From Paraburkholderia fungorum (GTDB lineage Bacteria; Pseudomonadota; Gammaproteobacteria; Burkholderiales; Burkholderiaceae), in assembly GCF_003610895.1 (NCBI RefSeq), contig NZ_MCAS01000038.1, forward strand, positions 1,543 through 65,542: a stretch of DNA of 64,000 nt, read 5' to 3'. The position numbers and the translations under genes were made by a program. Of the stretch, positions 1 through 7,468 are shown piece after piece; position 1 is the first letter of the stretch, and every line of letters begins with the position of its first letter. Below the pieces are notes generated by a model that saw only the letters and a list, made by a program, of their open reading frames with translations, made no database searches and was not told where the DNA came from.

Positions 1-345
1 CGCCGCGCAACGAATGCGCCGCATCGGCATTTCATTTGAAGTGGGATTCGCCAATAAGAGCGGGAGCATCTCGCCGAGGCGAAGCCGATGGCCCCCGCGA
101 CGCGAAGCGAAGCCCCTGGTTTCCCATGCAGACCCGTCCGCGACGCACGCAGTGCGGAGTGGGAGCGAATGAGCCCTGTGTCGCTAACGCGGAGTGTGCG
201 AGAACACAGATTCCAGATGCACCACTACCGTGGCTGTGCGGGGGACCCGCTTATGAGCTGGCGGTGTGAGCCGCTTTCTTTGCTTATCTTTCTTTGCGGC
301 GGCAAAGAAAGTAAGTGCCGCCCCGCACAGGGGCAACGCTAATAG
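1..345 (+). repeat. Dispersed repeat, copy A
   Basis: Nearly the same sequence recurs at 33885-34205 (same orientation) and, for its right half, at 33474-33640 (opposite orientation). The conserved end carries a perfect hairpin: a 10-bp stem CTTTCTTTGC (288-297), loop GGCG, and GCAAAGAAAG (302-311). A smaller GCCCC/GGGGC hairpin follows. A short reading frame stays open through all copies but has no protein-like features, so it is probably not a gene. The left end may lie outside the window. Confidence 0.8.
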
Positions 346-671
346 ACCAATAACAATTCAAGGAAAGGCCAAAGCAGTCAGAACAAGGAAAGGCCAACAC
401 CATAAAGAGCACATCCAAACCAGACCACAAACAAAGCAACGAAAGACCAAAGAGACCAGAGCAAGAAAAGACCAAACGCCGTAGGCAAACAGATCAGCAA
501 AGTACCGAGCAAGCAATCCGACAGCATCACCACCGAAGGAAAAAGCTAAGCATCTCTAACGGAATGAAAAAAACCCAAAGCAAAAAACAAACAACCAACC
601 AAACCCCATTACAATCCCCCCACCCCCAAAGGCAGCCCGCAGGGCAAAAACCAACCCGAACCCCAACTCTC
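346..671 (+). other. T-poor, A/C-rich tail of repeat A, no gene
   Basis: No convincing gene lies here. Composition is extreme: 541-660 holds only 8 T and 14 G in 120 bases. Short motifs such as AAGGAAAGGCCAA recur, as they do downstream of the other repeat copies. The bias runs up to the start of the DUF523 gene, which lacks a recognisable ribosome binding site. Confidence 0.6.
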
Positions 672-1169
672 ATGCTGAAGATCCTGGTCAGCGCCTGCCT
701 CGTCGGCCACCCAGTCCGCTATAACGGCAAAGCCAAAACCACCCATGATACATGGCTGGCCCACTGGCGCGACGAAGGCCGCCTCGTCACCGTTTGCCCC
801 GAAGTGGCCGCCGGCTTCCCGACCCCACGGCCGCCGGCCGAAATACAACTGCGCCGCACCGGCGCCGACGTCCTGGCTCACCACGCCACCATTAACGACA
901 ACACCGGCGCGGACGTCACCGCGCTCTTCATCGCCGGCGCCCAGCATGCGCTAAACCGCGCGAAGGCAGAAAACTGCCGCTATGCATTGCTCGCCGACGG
1001 CAGCCCCTCCTGCGGCAGCACCTTCATCTACACCGGCGCGTTCAACGGCCAAACCCATCCGGCCACCGGCGTCACTGTCGCGTTGTTGCAACAACACGGC
1101 ATCCGCGTGTTCGCGGAATCGCAGATCGCCGAACTGGCCGCGGAAATCGAACGCGAATCCCACAAATGA
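672..1169 (+). CDS. DUF523 (YbbK-like) family protein
   Basis: 165 residues. The start is placed at the ATG giving MLKILVSACLVG, because the frame upstream is low-complexity Lys/Gln/Pro sequence from the A/C-rich repeat tail. Family signatures are SACLVGHPVRYNG near the N-terminus, CPEVAAGFPTPRPPAEI about 40 residues in, and a Cys-containing ADGSPSCGS loop near residue 115. The conserved cysteines suggest a metal or redox role, but the family has no assigned reaction known to me. It stands alone, 540 bp before the polysaccharide operon. No clear ribosome binding site is visible. Confidence 0.85.
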   Translation: MLKILVSACLVGHPVRYNGKAKTTHDTWLAHWRDEGRLVTVCPEVAAGFPTPRPPAEIQLRRTGADVLAHHATINDNTGADVTALFIAGAQHALNRAKAENCRYALLADGSPSCGSTFIYTGAFNGQTHPATGVTVALLQQHGIRVFAESQIAELAAEIERESHK

Positions 1170-1711
1170 GACGCACTGTCAATTCGGGCTGACAATTGGT
1201 GATATTGCCTCGGATATCCGAATCCGGCGGTAACGTTTGCGCAGCCTTAATCAGCGGGAAATTCAAATTGAAGAAGTGAAATGGGGAAATTGTTAATTCA
1301 GATTTGACATTTACAAAATCTGAAAATGATTGATCTGAATTTAACGTTCCCATAACTATTTGGAAAACGTTTGCGTTCCTTTAATCACCCGGCTTCGTCG
1401 GCAAAAATCGCGGCTTCAGGCTCGTAAGCCGATGCCTTGAAGGCGGGTTCAGGGAAAATCCGTTGTAGAATTGCTGGAGATACGCGCTAGAATGCGCGTC
1501 GATTCACCGTCAATGGCCAATCGTTCAAACGATGCTCGCGTGAATCCAGTGGGCAGTAATTGCATCCGATCGAATGGTTTCCTGCGCAGATGGGAATCGC
1601 CGGTAATTATCGGCTACGGGCAAGTCAGATCGGTAAATATGAGCGCGCGATATTAACGCGTGCTCCGCATTGCCTGCCGCCAATAAAACATTTGAGAGAG
1701 ATGCGGGACAT
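1170..1711 (+). promoter_or_regulatory. AT-rich leader/promoter region of the exopolysaccharide operon
   Basis: This 542-bp gene-free stretch is much more AT-rich than its surroundings, especially 1190-1380. The decamer AACGTTTGCG occurs twice (1232-1241 and 1366-1375), the second inside a partly symmetric GGAAAACG...CGTTCC context. At 1412-1444 two mutually exclusive hairpins can form: GGCTT/AAGCC, or GCTTCAGGC with GCCTTGAAGGC. This looks regulatory but no factor can be named from sequence alone. The operon's first start codon follows a GAGAGAG purine tract at 1694-1700. Confidence 0.45.
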
Positions 1712-2905
1712 ATGCCAATGAGGATTCTGTCGATTTTCGGCACACGGCCGGAAGCCATCAAAATGGCGCCGTTGGTCAAACAACTGGAAGCCGATGCCGG
1801 CATCGAGTCGATTGTTTGCGTCACGGGGCAGCATCAGCAGATGCTCGATCAGGTGCTCGAGCTGTTTCAGATCGAACCGCATCACAATCTCGCCCTGATG
1901 ACCGGCAACCAGACACTCAACGGTCTGGCTTCACGCCTCATTGCATCGCTCGACGAGGTACTCGCGGCCGTGCAGCCCGATCGCGTGCTGGTACACGGCG
2001 ATACGACCACGGCGTGCGCGGCGGCGCTGGCTTCGTTCCACCGGCGCATTCCCATCGGGCACGTCGAAGCGGGGCTGCGTACCGGCAATCTGATGCAGCC
2101 GTGGCCAGAAGAGATGAACCGCCGTGTGGTCGACGTGATGAGCGATCTGATGTTCGCGCCCACCGCGAGCTCGAAAGCGAACCTCGCGCACGAAGCGCTG
2201 CACGGCAAGATCATCGTCACCGGCAACACGGTGATCGACGCATTGAATCTCACCACCGCGCGCATCGACAATGACGCGGCATTGCGCGCCGAACTCGACG
2301 CGCGCCTGCCGTTCCTCGACGGCGCGCTGCCCGTGCTGCTCGTCACGGGCCATCGCCGTGAGAGCTTCGGCGCGGGCTTCGCGAATATCTGCGCGGCGCT
2401 CGCCGAGCTCGCGAAAACCAACACGGTGCAGATCGTCTATCCGGTCCACCTGAATCCGAATGTGCGCGGCCCGGTGCAGGAAACCCTCGGCACGGCGCGC
2501 AACGTTCATCTGATCGAGCCGCTGGACTACCTCGGTTTCGTGCGTCTGATGCAGCGCGCGTCGATCATTCTCACCGACTCGGGCGGCGTGCAGGAAGAAG
2601 CGCCCGCGCTCGGCAAGCCGGTGCTGGTGATGCGCGACGTGACCGAGCGTCCGGAAGCAGTGGCGGCCGGCACGGTGCGCCTCGTCGGCACGGAGCGCGA
2701 AGCGATCGTGCGCGCGGTGACCGGCTTGCTCGAAAACGCAGGCGAGCGCGACGATTTTGCGCAGCGCGTCAATCCGTACGGCGATGGCCATGCCTCGCAA
2801 CGGATCGTCGCGGCGCTGACCGGACGCCCATTCGACGAGTTCGTGAGCGGCGGCGTCGGCGCGGCTGCTCAGGTTGCACACGCACCAGATATGCGCGCAC
2901 TGTAG
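1712..2905 (+). CDS. wecB: UDP-N-acetylglucosamine 2-epimerase (non-hydrolysing)
   Basis: 397 residues, the usual length. It interconverts UDP-GlcNAc and UDP-ManNAc in the cytoplasm. Signatures are FGTRPEAIKMAPLV at the N-terminus, VHGDTTT, GHVEAGLRTGN followed by PWPEEMNRR, LVTGHRRESFG, and DSGGVQEEAPALGKPVLVMR. The start is ATG 1712; ATG 1718 is an alternative. It is the first gene of the exopolysaccharide operon. In E. coli, wecB (also called nfrC), nfrA and nfrB are all required for phage N4 adsorption, so its position just ahead of NfrB- and NfrA-like genes is meaningful. No wecC-type dehydrogenase is present, so the expected donor is UDP-ManNAc rather than UDP-ManNAcA. Confidence 0.95.
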   Translation: MPMRILSIFGTRPEAIKMAPLVKQLEADAGIESIVCVTGQHQQMLDQVLELFQIEPHHNLALMTGNQTLNGLASRLIASLDEVLAAVQPDRVLVHGDTTTACAAALASFHRRIPIGHVEAGLRTGNLMQPWPEEMNRRVVDVMSDLMFAPTASSKANLAHEALHGKIIVTGNTVIDALNLTTARIDNDAALRAELDARLPFLDGALPVLLVTGHRRESFGAGFANICAALAELAKTNTVQIVYPVHLNPNVRGPVQETLGTARNVHLIEPLDYLGFVRLMQRASIILTDSGGVQEEAPALGKPVLVMRDVTERPEAVAAGTVRLVGTEREAIVRAVTGLLENAGERDDFAQRVNPYGDGHASQRIVAALTGRPFDEFVSGGVGAAAQVAHAPDMRAL

Positions 2906-3053
2906 CGCGAAAGCTCGCGGGCGGCGCGTCGATCAGACGCGCCGGCAAAGCCTCCGGCAAGGCTGCCTGCTACATGCGGAATCGCAGTTCCAGACAATCC
3001 ATGCAGCGCGAATCGGCCTCACCGTTTGCGCTCTAATTTCGAGACAAGATAAC

Positions 3054-5258
3054 GTGACCACCCATTCGCCCATGCGCCGCCTCGCGCGCCCCCATCTGAA
3101 GGTCCTTGCCGCGCTGCTGTTGCTTGCGTCGACGGCCTATGCCCAACAGCCGGCCGACGTCGCCGGCAGCTTCGCGCAGCTCGGCAGCGGCCGGCTCGCG
3201 ACGCGCACGGTGTCGCTGGCTGAACTGGGCATGCGCGATCCGGTCGTGCTGCGTGCGCCGGAGGGTCGTCAGGAACTGTATCTGCCGGTGCCGGCCGGTG
3301 TGCCATTGAGCGATGCGGCCTTGCAGATCGACGGCAGCTATCTGCGCGGCAACGGCGGGCGCACGACCATGCTGGTGTCGCTCGACGGCTCGCCGGTACT
3401 CTCGCGCAGCCCGGCGCAGGATCAGGGCGACGCTTCCGCGAATCTCGGCGTGGACGGCGCGGCGCGGCCGAGCGGTTTCGTGCGCGTGGGTCTCGACTGG
3501 TCGTCGGTGCTGAACGATAACGTGTGTAGCGATCAGACCGCGATCGGCAATGTCTGGCGCATTGCGCCGACGTCGCGGCTGACCTATCGCTACGATCCTG
3601 ACGCGATCGTCGATCTGCGCAGCGCGTGGGGCGCGTTGCCGACCAAACCCGTGGTGATGCTCGGTGCGCGGAGTGTGGCCGCCCCGGCGTTCGATGCAGG
3701 CTGGCGCGTCGAAGCGCTGCTGCAACGCGAGGGCCGCACGCCGGTGACGCGGACATGGCCGACGGCGGGCGACACGGTCGATCTGAGCGATATCGAGGTG
3801 CCGGCGCCGTTGCGCGCGATTCCGGCGTTTGCCGCGCTGGCCGCGGGCGGTTCGCACAAGCTGGCGAATCCGGCGGAAGCGGGCGCCTTGATCGCGCTGA
3901 CGCCGCGCGCGGCATTCGCGCCGGACGTGATCGTCGCCGACGACACGCTGCGCAACACGCTGAAGACAACGCTCGATGCGTTGCGCGAACAGGTTGTGAG
4001 CGCGGCGCCCGGCGCTGCCGACGCGTTCGACGCATGGCGCGCCCGCGCGATCGATCCGATTGCGAAGCCGCTCGTTTCGGGCGAAGTGCGCCTTGCCCAC
4101 CTCGGCGGTCAAACCGCGATCGTGGTCGGCGACAACGACGGTGTCGCGATCCTCGCGCGCACGTGGCGTCCGATCGACGTGACGAGCCGTCTCGTCGTGC
4201 ATCAGATCGATACCGCGCCGAACACGCGTGGCGACGAAATCGCGCTGTCCCTGCTGGGCGGCCAGCCGCGCACGCTCGACGTGCAAGGCCGCGCCACCTG
4301 GGACGCGAATTTCGATCTGGGCACGGTGTCGGGCAACGGCAAACTGCCGGGCAGCGTGGTCCTCGACGTGGCCGCGTCGCCGACGCTGAACAACACCGCG
4401 CAGACCGCCTCGATCTATTTCAACGACGTGCTGATCGGCTCGCAACTGCTGAACGCCAACGGCAAGCCGCAGCGCATCACCGCGCGCGTGCCGCATTACG
4501 CGCTCGCGCCGAACAATCTGCTGCGCGTGGTGTTCCAGCGTCAGCCGGAAGGCGGCTGCCAGCCGCGCGGCCAGGGTCATCCGATCGCCGTGTTGCCGAG
4601 CAGTCATCTGACGCTCGCGAGCGCCACGATGAGCGACGATTTCACCGGCATGGTGGCGCGTTTCGCATCGGAAGCGAATGTGCTCGTGCCGGCCGCGTAC
4701 CTGAACGACCCCACCCAGGCTCTGCCGCGCGTTGCGCGACTCGCGAACGCGAGCGGCATCTCGCCGACGGGTGCGACTTTCAGCGTGGCCCGTGATGGCG
4801 AAGCGGTGAACCCGAAGGGCGCCTTCCTCGCGGCCGACGTCACGCTCGCCGATGAGAAGAGCCTCGCGCGTCTGTCGAAAGACCGCCTTTCGCTGACCGA
4901 CGCATCAGGCAAGATTCTCGCGGACGTGTCGGGCCTGAACCGGGTCGGCGTGATCGAAGCGGTGAAGTCGGGCAACGTCCCGGGCATTGTGTATCGCACG
5001 GTGGGCGACACGGCCGCGGTCTTGCCGGCGTCGTTGCAACTTTCGCGCGGCGACGTTGCGATCGTCGACGGCAGCGGCACGCTGCGCCAGTTCGATACGC
5101 GTCATCCGGGCGAAGTGCTCGATGCGGAAGACGCGCAAGGTCCGTGGTTCATGCAGAACTGGGTGCGCTGGGGCGTCCCGGCTGGCCTCGTCGGCTTGCT
5201 GATCGTATTGCTGCTGGGTGCCAACGTGGCGCGCCGCAGGAATAAGGACAGGTCGTGA
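3054..5258 (+). CDS. BcsB-like periplasmic polysaccharide synthase subunit
   Basis: 734 residues from the GTG at 3054; ATG 3072 is possible but has no ribosome site. A signal peptide precedes the cleavage site AYA|QQ near residue 31. The body is a long beta-rich periplasmic region with BcsB-type features such as VRVGLDWSSVLNDNVCSD and FQRQPEGGCQPRGQG. A C-terminal membrane anchor (VGLLIVLLLGANVA) ends in a basic tail. In cellulose synthesis BcsB binds the BcsA synthase and guides the nascent chain. Here the partner is an NfrB-like synthase, whose GTG start overlaps this stop (GTGA), implying coupled translation. The assignment is to the superfamily; the polymer need not be cellulose. Confidence 0.8.
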   Translation: MTTHSPMRRLARPHLKVLAALLLLASTAYAQQPADVAGSFAQLGSGRLATRTVSLAELGMRDPVVLRAPEGRQELYLPVPAGVPLSDAALQIDGSYLRGNGGRTTMLVSLDGSPVLSRSPAQDQGDASANLGVDGAARPSGFVRVGLDWSSVLNDNVCSDQTAIGNVWRIAPTSRLTYRYDPDAIVDLRSAWGALPTKPVVMLGARSVAAPAFDAGWRVEALLQREGRTPVTRTWPTAGDTVDLSDIEVPAPLRAIPAFAALAAGGSHKLANPAEAGALIALTPRAAFAPDVIVADDTLRNTLKTTLDALREQVVSAAPGAADAFDAWRARAIDPIAKPLVSGEVRLAHLGGQTAIVVGDNDGVAILARTWRPIDVTSRLVVHQIDTAPNTRGDEIALSLLGGQPRTLDVQGRATWDANFDLGTVSGNGKLPGSVVLDVAASPTLNNTAQTASIYFNDVLIGSQLLNANGKPQRITARVPHYALAPNNLLRVVFQRQPEGGCQPRGQGHPIAVLPSSHLTLASATMSDDFTGMVARFASEANVLVPAAYLNDPTQALPRVARLANASGISPTGATFSVARDGEAVNPKGAFLAADVTLADEKSLARLSKDRLSLTDASGKILADVSGLNRVGVIEAVKSGNVPGIVYRTVGDTAAVLPASLQLSRGDVAIVDGSGTLRQFDTRHPGEVLDAEDAQGPWFMQNWVRWGVPAGLVGLLIVLLLGANVARRRNKDRS

Positions 5259-7468
5259 GCATCGCGCTGATCAAATGGTATGCGGGCTACGCGGTAGCCC
5301 ACTACTACCTGGGGCTCGAATACGTCGCGGCGCTGGTGGCGTTCGTCATTCTGCTCTCCAGCATCGACGATCTGTTCATCGACATCTGGTACTGGACCCG
5401 CACGATCTATCGCCACTTCACGGTGCAGCGCGCCCACAAGCCGCTCACCAGCCTGCAGTTGTACGAGCGCGACGAGCAGCCGATCGCGATCATGGTGCCC
5501 GCATGGCACGAGTACGACGTGGTCGCGGCGATGATCGAAGACATGGTGCGGGTGATGGACTACCGCAACTACGTGGTGTTCGTCGGCACCTATCAGAACG
5601 ATCCGCAGACCATCGCCGAAGTCGAACGGATGCGGCGCCGCTACAAACAGCTGCGTCGCGTGGAAGTGCCGCACGACGGTCCGACCTGCAAGGCCGACTG
5701 TCTGAACTGGGTGATTCAGGCGATTTTCAAGTACGAGAGTGAAGCGGACATCGAGTTCGCGGGCGTCGTGCTGCACGATAGCGAAGACGTGCTGCATCCG
5801 CTCGAGCTGCGCTTTTTCAATTACCTGCTGCCGCGCAAGGACATGATCCAGTTGCCGGTTGCCTCGCTGGAGCGCAACTGGTTCGAACTCGTGGCCGGCA
5901 CCTACATGGACGAGTTCGCCGAATGGCACGCGAAGGATCTGGTGGTGCGCGAGAGCCTGGTGGGCGCGGTGCCGTCCGCGGGGGTGGGCACGTGTTTCTC
6001 GCGGCGCGCGCTGCTCGCGCTGATCGCCGAAACCGATAATCAGCCGTTCAATACCGAAAGCCTGACCGAGGATTACGACGTCGGCGCGCGACTGGGCAAG
6101 ATGGGCATGCAGTCAATTTTCGCGCGCTTTCCCGTGCAATTCGCGACGCGCCGCAAGGCATGGTTTGGCCTTGGCAAGGAGCGCGACATCACGGTGACGA
6201 TGCCGCTGTGCGTGCGCGAGTTCTTCCCCGATACCTTCCGCACTGCTTACCGGCAGCGTGCGCGCTGGACGCTCGGCATTGGCTTGCAAGGCTGGAAGCA
6301 GACTGGCTGGACCGGCTCGTTTGCCAATCGCTATCTGCTGTTTCGTGACCGCAAGGGCATCGTCACCGCGTTCGTCGGCATCATCGCGTACGGGCTGGTG
6401 ATTCAGTTCCTGCTGTTCGCCGGGGCCGATCTGCTTGGCTGGATGCCGGATCTGATCGCTTCGCCGTTCTCCGATTCGCCGTGGCTGCAAGCCCTGCTGT
6501 GGGCCAACGGTTGCGCGCTGCTGTTACGCGTGACGCAGCGGATCTATTTCGTGACCCGCCTGTACGGCTGGGAACACGGCGTGCTGTCCGTGCCGCGCAT
6601 GGTGGTGGGCAACTTCATCAATTTCATGGCCGTATCGCGGGCGTGGAAGATGTTTCTCACGCACCTCGTAACCGGCAAGCGTCTGGCATGGGACAAGACC
6701 ATGCACGACTTCCCCTCCGCTGACGGCTTCAACAATCGCCGCCAGCGTCTGGGCGAACTGCTTGTGTCCTGGCAAGCCATCGATCCGGACAAGCTCGAAC
6801 TGGCGCTCGGCGAAAGCCATGCGCGTGAGGCGCCGCTTGGCCGCGTGCTGATGGCCAAGGGCTGGCTCGACGAGGAAACTCTTGCGGAAGCGATTGCCTT
6901 CCAGTCGGATCTGCCGCGTGGGCGCGTCTTGCTCGAACGCATCAAGGACGACGCCGAGCGCTTGCCGCTCGATGCGATCGTGCGCCACCGGGTCTTGCCG
7001 CAGTTTGACGCCGCGGCGGGCCACACGATTTTGCTGACCGCGAGTCCGCTTGCCGACACGGTGGTCGCGGAATTGAGCGGGATGATCAAGGGAACGGTTG
7101 TTCAGCAGATCGTCCGTGAGGGCGAGATCGCAGCGGGCCTGCGTGTGTTGCGCGGTGTCGGGAGCGCGACGCCGGCAGGCGAGGCAGAACGAGGGGGCGC
7201 GGTGGAAGGTGCTTCAGCCGGTGCCGTGGCGGGCGACGGCGTTGCTTCTGTGCCGGCACGCAGCGTGCCGCTGATCGGCGATCTGCTGATCGAGAATGGC
7301 CACGTGCGCCGCGAAGCCTTCGAAGCGGCCATGCAGGACTACCGCCCCGATCGGCACGGCCGTATCGGCGACTACATGGTGGCGCGCGGCGTGATCTCGC
7401 GTGCCGCACTCGAGAACGTAATCCAGCAACAGCGCCGCCTGCAGGGCGCTCTGGCGGCATCCGAATGA
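5255..7468 (+). CDS. nfrB: NfrB-like c-di-GMP-responsive glycosyltransferase
   Basis: 737 residues, close to E. coli NfrB. N-terminal membrane segments precede a family-2 glycosyltransferase domain with HDSED (Asp175-Asp178), TED (271-273) and Q334-R-A-R337-W338, the triad of processive synthases. Further membrane helices span about 365-470. Four MshEN-type motifs follow: RLGELL at 498, PLGRVLMAKGWL, LIGDLLIENG near 672, and RIGDYMVARG. MshEN domains bind c-di-GMP in other proteins. E. coli NfrB is reported to be a c-di-GMP-activated synthase that uses WecB-made UDP-ManNAc. The GTG start overlaps the upstream stop, and its own stop overlaps the next ATG. It is the likely inner-membrane polymerase of this cluster. 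Confidence 0.88.
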   Translation: MSIALIKWYAGYAVAHYYLGLEYVAALVAFVILLSSIDDLFIDIWYWTRTIYRHFTVQRAHKPLTSLQLYERDEQPIAIMVPAWHEYDVVAAMIEDMVRVMDYRNYVVFVGTYQNDPQTIAEVERMRRRYKQLRRVEVPHDGPTCKADCLNWVIQAIFKYESEADIEFAGVVLHDSEDVLHPLELRFFNYLLPRKDMIQLPVASLERNWFELVAGTYMDEFAEWHAKDLVVRESLVGAVPSAGVGTCFSRRALLALIAETDNQPFNTESLTEDYDVGARLGKMGMQSIFARFPVQFATRRKAWFGLGKERDITVTMPLCVREFFPDTFRTAYRQRARWTLGIGLQGWKQTGWTGSFANRYLLFRDRKGIVTAFVGIIAYGLVIQFLLFAGADLLGWMPDLIASPFSDSPWLQALLWANGCALLLRVTQRIYFVTRLYGWEHGVLSVPRMVVGNFINFMAVSRAWKMFLTHLVTGKRLAWDKTMHDFPSADGFNNRRQRLGELLVSWQAIDPDKLELALGESHAREAPLGRVLMAKGWLDEETLAEAIAFQSDLPRGRVLLERIKDDAERLPLDAIVRHRVLPQFDAAAGHTILLTASPLADTVVAELSGMIKGTVVQQIVREGEIAAGLRVLRGVGSATPAGEAERGGAVEGASAGAVAGDGVASVPARSVPLIGDLLIENGHVRREAFEAAMQDYRPDRHGRIGDYMVARGVISRAALENVIQQQRRLQGALAASE

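Noticed and set aside
88..342. Short open frame conserved in the dispersed repeat copies
   Set aside because: It is kept because the repeat copies are nearly identical. It has no ribosome site, spans hairpin DNA, and several other frames are also open.
3033..4607. A 524-codon open frame on the minus strand
   Set aside because: It is the antisense shadow of the BcsB-like gene, very rich in Arg, His and Gln with no recognisable motif.
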